Assembly (NCBI RefSeq): GCF_023634865.1
Contig: NZ_JAMLJN010000007.1
Coordinates: 1-64,000 of the forward strand
DNA length: 64,000 nucleotides
Direction: 5' to 3'
Origin: Flavobacterium fragile
GTDB taxonomy: Bacteria > Bacteroidota > Bacteroidia > Flavobacteriales > Flavobacteriaceae
Shown: one piece after another, positions 1 to 11,900 of the stretch
How the letters are laid out: every line of letters begins with the position of its first letter
Numbering within the stretch: the stretch's first letter is position 1
Translations under genes and position numbers: made by a program
Notes under the pieces: generated by a model
Database searches by the model: none
Told to the model about the DNA's origin: nothing
The model's input: the letters and a program-made list of their open reading frames with translations, nothing else

Positions 1-35
1 GGAGTGGGTGCCTTAGCACGTTCTACTACATTCAT
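1..35 (-). CDS. Start of a small unknown protein (partial, runs off the window)
   Basis: Only the first eleven complete codons are visible. They read M-N-V-V-E-R-A-K-A-P-T and a following Pro from an ATG at 35. An A/G-rich stretch just upstream could act as ribosome binding site. The opening resembles, from memory, short membrane proteins beginning with an ERAKAPTP-like motif that lie next to DUF5675 genes in flavobacteria; this is recall, not a search. It is the third same-strand gene of the cassette after the 252-residue protein and the DUF5675 protein, about 40 bases downstream of the latter. A holin-like role is possible but unproven. Confidence 0.4.
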   Translation of the reverse strand, partial: MNVVERAKAPT

Positions 36-76
36 AATCTTTCTTTTTATGTCATTCCCCGACTAATCGGGAATCA

Positions 77-469
77 CTATTGTACAATCAATTCCACACT
101 TTCTTTGTTATCCAAAGCTTTATAAACCAAGTCTTTCAACTTTGTAAAAGCTTTTCTAGACATCAAACCTAGTCCAGGTCCAGAAAGTTTCGTAACAGGA
201 GCAATACAGCCACGCAATTCCTTTTGCGCATTATTGGCAGGATGTATCAAAATATAAGTTCTGTTCGGCACATCCACCAATTCCAAATGCCATTTGTATT
301 TTGCACTATATCGCTTTCTAATAAAATATTTCCCTTCCGGAATACAGGAAATCCCACGCTCATTTCGCTTCCACGGCAATTCAATTGTATAACAAATTAA
401 TTTGCCCTCACATTCCAATTTTCCATTCGTTCCTTCAGGGAAATAAGTTCTTGTCAAAAACAGTATCAT
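77..469 (-). CDS. DUF5675 family protein
   Basis: A protein of 130 residues from the ATG at 469. The frame could start three codons earlier at a GTG (478), but family members open with a short Met-x-Leu-x-Leu-Thr-Arg-Thr-Tyr-Phe segment, which fits the ATG. Visible family features are the TRTYFPEGTNG start, the ELPW motif and a conserved IHPANN...GCIAP segment with one His and one Cys, spaced rather like the active site of L,D-transpeptidase (YkuD) folds. DUF5675 proteins occur in prophages, phage-like particles and bacterial accessory loci; the molecular function is unknown. It lies 32 bases downstream of the 252-residue gene on the same strand, so they are probably co-transcribed. A peptidoglycan-related role is inference. 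Confidence 0.75.
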   Translation of the reverse strand: MILFLTRTYFPEGTNGKLECEGKLICYTIELPWKRNERGISCIPEGKYFIRKRYSAKYKWHLELVDVPNRTYILIHPANNAQKELRGCIAPVTKLSGPGLGLMSRKAFTKLKDLVYKALDNKESVELIVQ

Positions 470-480
470 ACTGACCACTT

Positions 481-501
481 AAAACTGATCACTGACCACT
501 A
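481..501. repeat. Short direct repeat (CTGACCACT / CTGATCACTGACCACT)
   Basis: Between the 252-residue gene and the DUF5675 gene the sequence repeats a CTGACCACT word (from 471 and again near 492) with a CTGATCACT variant between them. Such low-complexity intergenic words recur in flavobacterial genomes. No regulatory role is apparent. Confidence 0.35.
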
Positions 502-1260
502 TTAAACGCCTCCGTCAACCGCAACAATCGATAATGGGTTAAAAGCGCCATTTTTCAATGGATACATTTGCCCATTAATCTGTTGATAAAACTCCACACC
601 AAGAGCCAAAACAAGTGGGTGAGTAGAGTTCGCAGTCACCGCATTACTCAAGTTGATTACAGCTGTTGCTGTAGCATCCCAAGGTAAAATTGCAGTTTCA
701 GAAGTAGCCACTTCATACGATTCTCCTGTAAAGTCAATAGAAGCACCACCAGAAATCACTTTAAAGTGAGTAGTTCCACTTGGCGCAGCAATCATATTAG
801 CAGGAACAAAAGAAGGAATCGATACATCCAAAGTACCAGCCACACGATCAATTGCAGGAGTAAATGGAGCAAACAAAGAAGTTCCTAATTTCCCACGAAT
901 ATTAAATTCAAAACCAAGAACCAATTCAATTTCCCCATCAATTACATTACGTAATCCTCTATCACTCACAGCATCCATTTGGATAACCTTTACCATTTGT
1001 TGCGTTAAACGACTCACCATTCTACCATCCGCAGAATTTAACAACAATGGGCGTAAAGCCGTTCTCAAAAGCTTACCTGCTTTTCCAGCTCTACCAAATT
1101 CAGAACCGTTCTCACGTGTTCTTTGAAACGCAGGGTCACTAGCAATTCTACTAGCCTCAATTCCACCTTTCTCACGAGCTAAATGCCCATCCTGCGTTTT
1201 GTAAAAAGTAATATCCCCGATAGTACCTTTTAACTTAATTATGCCTTTCTGTCTAGCCAT
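502..1260 (-). CDS. Conserved flavobacterial protein of unknown function (252 aa)
   Basis: Starts MARQKGIIKLKGTIGD, with no signal peptide or membrane segment, so it is probably cytosolic or a particle component. Residues 1-110 are basic and rich in Arg and Gly (ASRIASDPAFQRTREN, GRAGKAGKLLRTALRPLL), while the C-terminal half is beta-rich and Thr/Ala-rich. I recognise the opening as common in Flavobacterium genomes beside DUF5675 genes but know no function. It heads a three-gene minus-strand cassette (this gene, DUF5675, start of a small protein). The basic front with a beta-rich tail would suit a structural or DNA-associated particle protein; this is only a suggestion. Confidence 0.7.
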   Translation of the reverse strand: MARQKGIIKLKGTIGDITFYKTQDGHLAREKGGIEASRIASDPAFQRTRENGSEFGRAGKAGKLLRTALRPLLLNSADGRMVSRLTQQMVKVIQMDAVSDRGLRNVIDGEIELVLGFEFNIRGKLGTSLFAPFTPAIDRVAGTLDVSIPSFVPANMIAAPSGTTHFKVISGGASIDFTGESYEVATSETAILPWDATATAVINLSNAVTANSTHPLVLALGVEFYQQINGQMYPLKNGAFNPLSIVAVDGGV

Positions 1261-1526
1261 AACTTCAAAATTTTAGTTCAACATTCTTTCACTTTCATAA
1301 ATCATTCAAAACTCGGTTGCAACACTTTCTGAAATAATTACAGGGCAAATTTCCCACACAAAATCAAACAAAAAACACAACAATGTCCAAAATGTCTAAA
1401 GTCAACACTTTTGTCTAAATATTTTCTTTTTCACTCTAATGTAAAATCTCAAATCGGCGTAAAATCGAAACAAGAATTAAGTAATTTTAAGCTATCTCAA
1501 AGCCAACTCAAAAGCTAGGTTAAAGT

Positions 1527-1730
1527 ATGAATCGACCATTAAAAAGAGCATGCATATATCCAAAAGATATACAGCTCATAACAGGAAGAAGTAATCGTCA
1601 AAGTTCAAGACTATTGAACGACATAAGAAAGTCACTCAATAAGCCTAAAAAGAGCTTAGTAAGTATTCAGGAGTTTTGTGAATATACAGGCTTAAAATTT
1701 GAACAAGTTGAACCTTATATTATTGGGTAA
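1527..1730 (+). CDS. Small helix-turn-helix-like protein (67 aa)
   Basis: A 67-residue basic protein from an ATG at 1527. The N-terminal half (RACIYPKDIQLITGRSNRQS) looks like a short helix-turn-helix in which a helix binds a target and SNRQSSRLL would be a recognition helix; the C-terminal half (SIQEFCEYTGLKFEQVEPYI) again reads as helix-turn-helix. This resembles excisionase-like or MerR-type small DNA-binding proteins of flavobacteria, but no family is assigned. It is divergent from the 252-residue cassette across a 266-base gap, consistent with a regulator or excisionase of the accessory segment. That is inference from position. Confidence 0.6.
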   Translation: MNRPLKRACIYPKDIQLITGRSNRQSSRLLNDIRKSLNKPKKSLVSIQEFCEYTGLKFEQVEPYIIG

Positions 1731-1862
1731 ATTGATATTAATTGCTTATATTTGTGTATGCTATTTCAATATAATTGAAATCATATTTAAGGGGACTAAT
1801 TCGGTGACCATTCAAATTTTAGAATTTGAAACACCCGAAAATAAAGAGGATGTTGGGGTTTG

Positions 1863-1882
1863 TTCGATTCCCACTCCGGGTA
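1863..1882 (+). other. tRNA 3'-end fragment, possible att-site remnant
   Basis: These 20 bases have the exact architecture of a tRNA 3' end: T-loop TTCGATT, 3' strand of the T-stem CCCAC, 3' acceptor strand TCCGGGT and discriminator A, with no encoded CCA. No 5' portion lies upstream and the preceding bases do not complete the T-stem, so this is not a working tRNA. Such fragments are left where an element integrates into the 3' end of a tRNA gene. It sits at the inner edge of the 1-1.9 kb accessory cassette, which supports an old attachment site, but the partner copy and the donor tRNA are outside the window. Confidence 0.5.
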
Positions 1883-1906
1883 CGATTTTAAACACAAAAT
1901 CATACA

Positions 1907-1939
1907 AAACCCCTTAAATCTTAATGATTTAAGGGGTTT
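1907..1939. terminator. Strong bidirectional hairpin terminator
   Basis: A 14-bp perfect stem (AAACCCCTTAAATC / GATTTAAGGGGTTT) with a five-base TTAAT loop lies 7 bases beyond the stop codon of the minus-strand PorP/SprF gene. Both flanks are T/A-rich in the direction of transcription. It closes the long adhesin transcription unit and could also terminate reads from the plus-strand side. Confidence 0.8.
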
Positions 1940-1946
1940 ATTTATT

Positions 1947-2885
1947 TTAATAAGTACAAGGACAATTGCTAATTCCTTGTAAAATATCAAAACCAACAGT
2001 AATCATATGAGTTCCGCTATTGTATGCCATAAGTTCGTTGGTTGTTAGTTGATAGGAGTAGGCCAAATATAAATTCCCTTTTTTAATTCCTCCCATAGGA
2101 CCTATGTTTATTGGATTTAATAATTGGTCATTTAAAAATCGATAACTAATTCCTCCCCAGTAGTAATCGTCATTGTTTTGAATCCATCTTAGTTTAACAT
2201 TCAAATCAGTAGAAGAACGCCCATCACTTTCAAAATATTGGATGAATGTTGAAGGTTCAATTTCAAAACTACGATTGATGTTTTCCTTAAAAATATACCC
2301 TGCATAAATTTGATAGTTTCTTAATTTACCAGGTTCATTTATGCCAAAAATATTGAGGTCTTTATTTAAAATGTTAGCAGCTGTAAAATTGAGATAAGAA
2401 TCTTTAAAACGGTACAATACGGATAGATCAAAGTTGTGATTGGTGATAGAACGGTCATCTGTTACGGCTCTATCTGGGACATTAAAGTTTTCGATATCTA
2501 ATCGGAATTGATTTAAATTATAGGAAATTCCGAAAGATAAGAATTGATCATAGTATTTATCTAAAATTAAGTGGTGTGCAAAAGAAAATTTTCCACCATA
2601 CTGTCTCGTGTTTCCATTTCTATCGTTATAAAAGAATACGCCGATTCCAGTTTCATCAGCAATTCTCATATCAGCGGCTAAAGATTGCATGTCGGGAGCA
2701 TTCTCAATTCCAACCCATTGCGTAAGGCCATTTCCTCTAATTTTTATATAATCTCCAATTCCTGCAAATGAAGGAGAAATAATAAAATGGTTGTCAGCCA
2801 AGTATTGCGTATGAGTTGGAATGGTTAGTTCCTGAGCATGTGAACTCATGAAAATTAGTGTGAATAAGTATATTAATTTTTTCAT
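1947..2885 (-). CDS. PorP/SprF family T9SS outer-membrane protein
   Basis: A 312-residue protein from the ATG at 2885 (an in-frame upstream ATG at 2912 would add nine residues before the signal peptide). MKKLIYLFTLIFMSSHAQ is a typical signal peptide, followed by the family hallmark LADNHFIISPSFAG and QWVGIENAPDMQS. The rest is an alternating beta pattern expected of an outer-membrane barrel. PorP/SprF proteins sit in the outer membrane; Flavobacterium johnsoniae SprF is needed for secretion or anchoring of SprB. This gene follows the 3742-aa adhesin on the same strand, in the sprB-sprF arrangement, and is likely its dedicated partner. A hairpin separates the two cistrons. Confidence 0.88.
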   Translation of the reverse strand: MKKLIYLFTLIFMSSHAQELTIPTHTQYLADNHFIISPSFAGIGDYIKIRGNGLTQWVGIENAPDMQSLAADMRIADETGIGVFFYNDRNGNTRQYGGKFSFAHHLILDKYYDQFLSFGISYNLNQFRLDIENFNVPDRAVTDDRSITNHNFDLSVLYRFKDSYLNFTAANILNKDLNIFGINEPGKLRNYQIYAGYIFKENINRSFEIEPSTFIQYFESDGRSSTDLNVKLRWIQNNDDYYWGGISYRFLNDQLLNPINIGPMGGIKKGNLYLAYSYQLTTNELMAYNSGTHMITVGFDILQGISNCPCTY

Positions 2886-2916
2886 TATTATCAAGTTTAG
2901 TCGAATTGCCAAAGAG

Positions 2917-2945
2917 CTCCTGATAATTTAAAAAATTATCAGGAG
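2917..2945 (-). promoter_or_regulatory. Intercistronic hairpin between giant adhesin and PorP/SprF genes
   Basis: A 12-bp perfect inverted repeat (CTCCTGATAATT / AATTATCAGGAG) with a five-base loop lies in the 67-base gap between the adhesin stop and the PorP/SprF start. It has no strong T-run after it on the minus strand, so it more likely slows or partly terminates transcription, or protects the upstream mRNA from 3' decay, than ends it. A similar hairpin occurs at the other adhesin-PorP junction (62374-62395). Confidence 0.6.
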
Positions 2946-2952
2946 TTTTAAT

Positions 2953-5900
2953 TTATCTATAAATTGTAAAGTTTCCTACAAACTCTCTATCATCATTTGG
3001 ATTTCCTAGTTTTATGATATACCAATAATCTCCTGTTGGTAATTCGTTTCCATTGTAACGTCCATCCCAAGTTTCTCCTTGTTTCAAAATTTTTACTTTT
3101 CTACCATATCTATCGAAAATATCTGTAGTGATATTCGGATAATTTGAAGTATTAATTGGTCCCCAAGTATCATTTTGTCCATCATCGTTTGGAGTCATGA
3201 CATTTGGAATAAAAATATCCACAAATTCCACAGTAATAGCAGTAATTTTTTCACAACCTAGAGCATCAACAACTCGAATTTGATAAGTACCACTCTGGTA
3301 GAAAGTAAAAATATTAGAATTACCATTGTTAGCGTCGTTTAGGAAATAGGTGTAATTTGGAGACCCTCCCGAAACTGTGGCGGTGATTTGATTAAGACCA
3401 GTTTCCGCAGCAGTTATTGTTAATGGAAGTGGATTACTAATGGTAAAATACACAGTAGCAGTACAACCATTAAGGTGAGTAATCTCAACAGCATAAGAGC
3501 CATCTTCTAAATCAACAAATGTATTAGATGTTTGAGCAACACCACCATTTAAAGAATAAACAACATCATTAATCACTGTTTGATTTACCTGAACAATTAC
3601 TGTATTTGTTTCACATTCATATTTTATACTTACATCAGCATTTAATTGAATAGGTTCTTTTAACAATGCTTGAACTTGAGTAATACAATTATTTGTGTCT
3701 TTTACATAAATAGTATAAGTGTTTCCTCCGGATAGACCTTCAAAAAGGAATTGGTTCTGTGTAAAAGGTCCATTAGGATTTAGACTTGTATAATATGGAG
3801 CTGTTCCTTGATTTACGCTAATTTCAATTGCTCCGTTGTTATCGCCTTCGCAATTTTCTTCAAAAATCTCAACTACACTAGCTGTTAATTGTTGTGGTTC
3901 ATTAACGAAAACATTTTGCTCTACAAAACATCCAATAGCATCTTGAATTCGAATGGTATAATTACCCGAAGATAAGTTGTTGAAAGTTCCATTTGAACCC
4001 ATCACAAAGTTCGGACTTATGCCATATGAAAGATTTCCTGTGCCGCCCGAAGCCACAACAGTTATGCTTCCGTTTGAATTACCAAAACACATAGCACTAA
4101 CTGGGGTTATCGTACTCATAATCGGCTGAAGCGCATTAATAGTAAAAGTTGTGGTTTGTTTACAACCATTTGTATGAAGCACGTAAGCAGTGTAGTTTTC
4201 TGGAGCTAAATCGGTAAAGGTATTGGAAGTAACATACGTAACATCATCCAAAGAATACGTCACCGAACCTACTACCGAAGCATCAACATTAATCACAACA
4301 GTGTTTCCAACTACGTTGTTAGTACAAGTTGGAGTTACAGTAGCAGATGGATTGATTGTAACTCCTGCAGGAATTGCGATATTTAAAGGAACAATCTCAC
4401 AACTATTGGCGTCTTTTACGTATACAGTGTAATTCTGACCACCAGCTAAATTTGAATATGTGAATGTGTTAGCATTATAAGTTATACCATCCAAGCTAGT
4501 TTGGTAAGGAGCCGTTCCACCCGAAACAGCAACCGTAAGTGAACCATCATTAGCATTCAAACAAGTTTCGGCTTGAATGGATGAAGTTGCGCTTAACGCT
4601 GCAGTTGGTTCTGTTATAGTAATATTTGAAAGTGTAACTTGACATCCGATTTCATCTTGAACTAAAATTTGATAAGTTCCAGCTGTTAATCCAGTGAATG
4701 TATTAGAAGTTCCCATTACAAACGAAGGACTGATTCCGTAAGTTAAAATTCCTATTCCTCCAGAAGCAATTACTTCAATAACACCCGAATCTTCTCCAAA
4801 ACACAATACATTGGATGTTACATTAGATGAAGCTGTAATTGGCTGAAGTGCATCAACTGTAAAAGTTGTGGTTTGTTTACAACCATTTGTATGAAGCACG
4901 TAAGCAGTGTAGTTTCCTGGTGCTAAATCGGTAAAGGTATTGGAACTTACATACGTAACATCATCCAAAGAATACGTCACCGAACCTACTACCGAAGCAT
5001 CAACATTAATCACAACAGTATTTCCAACTACGTTGTTAGTACAAGTTGGAGTTACAGTAGCGGTTGGGTTTATTGCTACTGCTGGTGGCATGTAATATTC
5101 TAAAGGCGGATTAATATTACATCCGTTAGCATCTCTAATGAAGATTTGATAAAAATTATCACCAGTTAAGTTGCTATAAATATATTGATTTCCACTAACT
5201 GGACTAAAATTAGTGCCATCTAAACTAATTTCATAATTTCCTGTTCCACCTGTTATACCAATCGTTACAGAACCATCCTCTTCTCCTAAGCAAAGTTCGT
5301 CGGTAATAGCAGTAATTGAGGCTTCTAGCGGAGCTGGTTCTAAAATTTCAACTTGTAGTTGTTCAAAACAGCCATTTTGGTCTTGCACTATAATAGTATA
5401 CATTCCAGGTAATAGACCTGAAAAAGTATTGTTAGTTCCAAACTGATTTAAATGAGGCGAAATGGCATATTGAATTATTCCAGTTCCTCCAGAAGCTTGA
5501 ACTGTTATAGAACCATTGGTTTCGCCAAAACAAAGCACGTCAGTTTTTGTTGATGTTACATTTAGAATATTAGGCTCTGAAATTTGAATTACAGCCGATG
5601 ATGCAATACAATCGCCACTTGTTACTACTACAACATAATTACCTGAAGGTAAATTGTTGAAAATTCCATTGTTTTGTGATGGAACAATTAAATTATTTGC
5701 ATTATCAAATAATTCATAAGTATAATTTCCTAATCCACCAGTAGCATTTGAAATAATAGTTGCGCTTGCTTCACCAAAACAGTAAATAGCAGCACTTGTT
5801 AAATCTAAGTTGAGTTCTAATGTTGGGATAGGAAGAATTGTAATTTCATTAGTCAAAACAGCACCACAATTATTAGCATCTTTTACATAAAATTGATAAG

Positions 5901-8900
5901 TACCTGGACTAACTAAATAAGTAAAGTTTGAAGTGAAATTAATTCCATCTGTACTATACATGTAAGGAGGTGTTCCTCCAGAAGCTGTTATGGTTAATTC
6001 AGCTTGTGTAGTACAAGTTAAATTGCTAGTAACTGAAGTGGAAGCAGTAATTTCTGTTGGTTCAGTAATTGTAAGTAGAGGTGTTGTAAAATCACAATTC
6101 CAACCATCTGTTATCGTGATACTGTAAATTCCTGCTCCTAAGTTTCCAAATATTGGGCTTGCTTGACTTCCTGAAGTTGATACAATGGTAGTTCCAGAAG
6201 CGTCATAGTAATTTAAAAAGTATTGATATGAACCCTGTCCTCCAGTAACGCCAGTTGCTTGAATACTTGCTGTAGTGTCGCCAAAACAAAGTAAGTTGGT
6301 ACTTGAGGCATTAATGTTAGCATTTATTAAAGCTGGTTGAATCAGAGTTAAAGTTTCACTCACAAGACATCCGCCTGCATCCTGAACTGTAACAGTATAT
6401 TCTCCAGCGCTTAATCCTGAAAAATAATTATTTGGACCAAATGCTTGAATGGTAGTCCCTGATGTAATATTAATTACTTCGTATAAATATGTTCCCCAAC
6501 CACCAGATGCAGTTGCTAAAATTTCTCCAAGATTATTAGCACACGTTACATTGGTAACTTCTGAAGCTGTTAAAGTCAATGCGCTAGCTGGAGATGGGAT
6601 AGTTACAAAATTGGAAAGCGTATCACAAAACGGAGTGTTTAATGCGGTAATTAGGACTTGGAACGAACCACCACTCAATCCACTTATGTTTGTAGGATTT
6701 AGACTAGTATCTGAATTTCCTGTTGAAATAATCTGATTGTTATTGTCTAAAACTTGCCAATTATAGGCTCCTGAATAACCAGAAACGGTCAAATTCATAC
6801 TTCCATCAGAAGCGCCAAAGCAACTAACCCCTGATAGGCTATCAAGTTGCGCTATAATAGTATCAACTGGAGAAATTATATAAGGAACTGTTATGAAATA
6901 ACAACCCGTAATATTGTCTGTTACTTGAATGGTATAATTTCCAGGGGTATTGAAAGTGAAATTTGAATTATAAATTCCTGCTCCAGGGGTTTGAACGGTT
7001 TGAGTTCCTGCTGGTAATACTTCAAATGAAAAATCTCCTGATCCTCCCGTAACCGCTACTTCAATAGTTTCTGGATTAGTACAAGTAAGAGCGGTGATTT
7101 GATTCAAATTTACTGCTGTAATTTCAGGAAGAGGATTAATCAAAAGGGTAGTAGTTTGGATACAATTGTTTGCATCTTTTACTGTTACAGTCAGATTTTG
7201 AACAGTTCTATTGTCAATAATTTCAAAAGTATTAGTAGTAAAGAAATTAACACCATCAATACTATACAAATAAGGTGCAGTTCCCGAAGGATTACCCGTT
7301 CCGTCATTTAAAACATTTATCGAAATAGAAGCGGATTTAACATTATTTGAGGCATCGCAATTAAAATCAGTTGCAGTTGCTTGTATTGCTAATAATGATG
7401 GTGAAGCAATCTCTACAACTTCAGAGGTACTACATAATCTTCCCGAAACAACGGTTATGGTGTACGTTCCTGCAGCTAATCCGTTGAAAACTTGACTGTT
7501 TTGAATCACTGCTGGATTGATACCATCATTTAACTGATAGCTGTAAATAGGATTATTATTTGAATTTGGTAAAGTAATGGTTATCGACCCATCGTTTCCA
7601 CCAAAGCAGCTCACATTTTCATGAGTTGTAGTAAATGTTACCGGTGTTGGTGAATCTAAAGTAAATGTAATTTCTTTCGAGCATCCTATAACAGCATCAG
7701 TAACTGTAGAAGTGTAAGTGCCTGCTCCTAATCCACTAAACGTATTGCTAGCTTGATTTGAAATCAAAGTTACTCCGTTACTATCCTCCAAAGAGTAAGT
7801 AAAGTTACCTGACCCTCCTATTGTAGCTATGCTAACTTCTCCATTATCGTTTGAACAATTTGGTTGAACTGCAACTAAAGTACTTAAACTCAAAGGTGCT
7901 TCTATGCTTGTTGAAACTAAATTTCTGCATCCATTAGCATCTAATACTTCAATTGTATAGGTACCGGAAGTTAAATTATTAAAAGTGAAAGAACTTGCCT
8001 GCTGTGCTTGGAATGCCCCTCCATTAATGCTATACGAAAATGGCCCAACTCCGCCAGTTCTATCTATTTGGATGCTAAACTGTCCCTCTGTAGTTTGACA
8101 AATGTTACTTAAAGTTGCAGTAATAACGGGAGCGCTATCTATTGGTAACGTAATTATTGTAGATTGAATACAATTATTTGCATCTTTTATGTAAACCACA
8201 TAATCACCACCTTCCACATTAAATACATTGGTTGAGGTTCCTGCCCAAGTACCTATTGTTGGTGCAGGATTTCCCACAGGCACTAATTGGTATTGGTAGG
8301 GTGCTGTACCATATTGTCCTACAGCTGAAATAATTCCGGCATTAAGATTACAGTTGTCATTTTTAATAATAGCGGCATTAACTGTTAGTAAATTTGTTGA
8401 TTGGCTAATTTGGAAATTTGTTGATGCACTAGAACAACCTGCGAATGTTCCACCGATTTCTGTAAACAAAATGTAATAGTTTCCTGGAGCTAAAGGTCCA
8501 AGATTTGAAACTGTTATTGGGCCACTAGACGCAGTTGATGAACTTCCGAAGATACCAGTTGAAGTATTAGATTGGGCATTGAATACTTCATAATTTACAG
8601 CTGTTGCTCCTGCATCATAATTGTCAAACGTAAAGCTAATGAATCCATCGCCATTTCCTGTACATGTTACGTTACTTACTACATTTAAATTAACTGTTAG
8701 ATTTGAAGGTGTATTGATAGGTAAATCTGCTGTTTTAAAATAATAACATTGCGTTACGACATCATAAACTACAAAGGTGTAGATTACCCCAGGGATAAGC
8801 CCAGTAAATGTTGCAGTTTCAGGTGTTCCAGCATCAGCAGCTTGGTAATTATTTGAATACGGTATTGTATTGAATTCTAAGATTGCAAATTGATAGTTGC

Positions 8901-11900
8901 CGCTACTTACAGCTGTAGAAACAGTTATAGCAGCAGTTCCTCCGTTAGTACAATCGGTTGTTAAACTAGTTATATCGATTGTTAAATCATCAGGAGGAGA
9001 TGCAATGATAATGTTATTTCTTATTAACGAGCAACCATTCCCATCTATAACTTCCACAGTGTAAATTCCAAATGTTAGGATTTGGAACGAATGATTTTCA
9101 TTTGAAGCAGCATTATAAATATCAGAATATCCAAAATTATTGGTCAATTGATATGTATAAGGACCTACACCGCCCGAAACATTTTCTACAATAATTTGTC
9201 CGTACGAGGTTCCTCCTGGATTGTTACATGTAATGTCTACCGTATTTACTATGAAGTTAATAGGATTGGGTTGTGTAATTATGATATTTGATGTAGTAAT
9301 ACAAGAATTATTATCCCTAACTGTAATAGTGTAATTTCCTGCAGCTAATCCAGAAGTTTGAGAGCCATAGTTAATTCCTGTTGTAGTATTAATTACTTCG
9401 TACACGAAAGGTGCTGCCCCAAAATTGCTATCCATATTAATTTGAATAGCTCCAGTATTATCACCATTACAAAGTATTTGTTGGGTTTGAATAATGGAAT
9501 TAATTACTGGATTTGTTATAGGTTGAATTTGAACAAGTGCAGTTTCAAATGTACACCCTATAGCATCAGTAATTAAAAATTGAAAACTTCCTGCCGAACT
9601 TGTAGTATAGCTCAGAGTGTTACCAGAAACTACCGAAGAAGCTCCATAAGTGCCACCATTTGTAGCTGTTTGATAGGTATAAGGAGCATTACCACCATTT
9701 ATTTGAATTTGAATAGAAGCATCGGGACTAATTGTACAATCCAAATTTTTAACTATAGAAGTATTAACCATTAATTGTGTTTGAATAATTTGGGTAATAT
9801 CATCGGTACATCCATTAGCGTCAACAACCTGAATGGTATATGTTCCCGGTGTAAGATTGTTAAAAATTGGATTGCTTTGTAAAGCTCCTCCATTGATTTG
9901 ATAACTAAATGGAGCTAATCCGCCTGTGGTTGAAACTTCAATGGAAGCACCGTTAGTGGTATCAAAACACAAATCAGAATTAGAAGCAATTGTCAAAATC
10001 GGATTTGTTGGTAATGTTAATGTAAAGCTTTCCGAAACGGAACAATTATTGCCATCGGTTACCGTTATGGTATAATTACCAGCCAATGTTAAATTTCCGA
10101 AGTTTCCGCTAGATTGGGGTCCTAAAATGTTTCCATCAGGCAATTGTAATTGAAATGTATTACTGCCCCAACCTCCAGAAGTTGTTGCTGTAACACTTCC
10201 ATTATTTAAACAAGTTATGGGTTGCAGTGAAGTAGTTAAGATTAGGGTACTTGATGGATTATTGACTGTAATTTGTGCCGAATCTATACATCCTGTAACG
10301 GTATCTGTTACTGTAATTGTGTAAGTGTCTGCAGGTAAATTTGGGACAGAAATATTTGATAAACTTACACCTGAATTACTCAGAATTATAACATTTGAAC
10401 TGTTTGTAATGGAATAATTATAACTTGTACTAAATCCATTTACTGCATATTGAATGGTTCCGTCTGAAGCACCGTAACAACTTACATTATTTATTAATTG
10501 ACCAGTTACACGGATTGGAGTTACATTGTTAATAGTTAAATTTTCGATGTAGGTACAACCTTTACTATCTGTAACTTTAAAGATGTAAGTTCCTGCAACT
10601 AAATTAGAGAAAATAGGATTACTTCCATTATTTACTACCGTAGATGTAGGCGTTATTATTTCGTATGTAAAAGGTCCTGTTCCACCAACAACTGATAACG
10701 TTACGTCAACGGTTAATGTTGGACAAGTTGGCGTTGTTACTGTAAAATCAAGGTTAGTAGGAGGATTTAAAGGTAATACTGTGATTGTGTTTGTCTGATG
10801 TAAACATCCATTAGCATCTTTTATAGTGATTGTGTAGTTTCCAGCTGTTACATTTGAAAATACAGAGTTCGAACTAAAATTAATTCCATCTATGCTGTAT
10901 TGGTAAGGTGCAACTCCCCCAGAAACTGTACTTAAATCCACTTCAATAGTTGCCCCCGAAGGATTTAAACATGAAAAAGGTACGGTTTGAATACTGTTTC
11001 CAGTAATAGGATCGGGTTGGGTAATCGTATAATTAAATGGGAAATTACATTCTCTATTTCCTTTAGTTTGAACAATCACAACAGTATAGTTTCCTTGCGT
11101 TAATCCAGTAAAATTACCAGAATTATTTTGGGTGATTAAAGTGCCATTTTCATCTAATAGTTGAAAAGCAACATTATATCCATTTGAACTTAAAATGGTA
11201 TATACAATAGAGCCATTATTTGCCCCATTACAAGTTACATTGGTAACCGTTGTAGAATAATTTACATTGGGAACTAAATTAATGGTTACCAAATTTGATA
11301 AAGATGTACAATTATTTCCATCTCTAACGATAAAGACATAATCCCCTTGTGCTCCTATTGGAATATCGAAAATTACACTTGTTTGAAAATCATTTGGTTG
11401 TGGATTTTGTATTACTCCATTGTAGCTGTAAATAGCGTATGTATAGGGAGGAGAACCTCCGCTTACATTCATTTGAATGTTTCCTTGACTACAAGTTATA
11501 TTCTGCGAAACAATTGCATTTAAGTTAAGTGTATTGTTGTTTTGAACGATTGCGGTATTTGTGTAGTTACATCCGTCATCAGTTCTTACAGTAACATTGT
11601 AAGTTCCAGCAGGTAAATTTGTAAAAGTATAATCATTACTTGATAGAGATCCAACCGATTGCGAAACAGGCCCAGATATTGAATAGTAGTATTGACCTCT
11701 AACATTTGAAGCTTGTATTCTTATAGATCCACGTATATTGCATGAAATATTAGTAGATATTAAGTTAACGGAAAGATTTTGATTTTGTATTCCGATATTT
11801 GGTAATTCAAAAACACAACCATCAACTACACCTTGTTGTCTAATTTGAACTAAATAAGCTCCTGCTGAGGTAATCGTGAATAGTGGATTGTTTTGATAAG

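Noticed and set aside
54..74. Hairpin ATTCCCCGA / TCGGGAAT as a terminator of the DUF5675 gene
   Set aside because: No T-run follows on the minus strand and the stem has a bulge, so termination is not supported.
1699..1917. Small plus-strand ORF of 72 codons overlapping the tRNA-end fragment
   Set aside because: No ribosome binding site, no recognisable family, and it overlaps the small HTH-like gene and the terminator; it reads as a chance frame.
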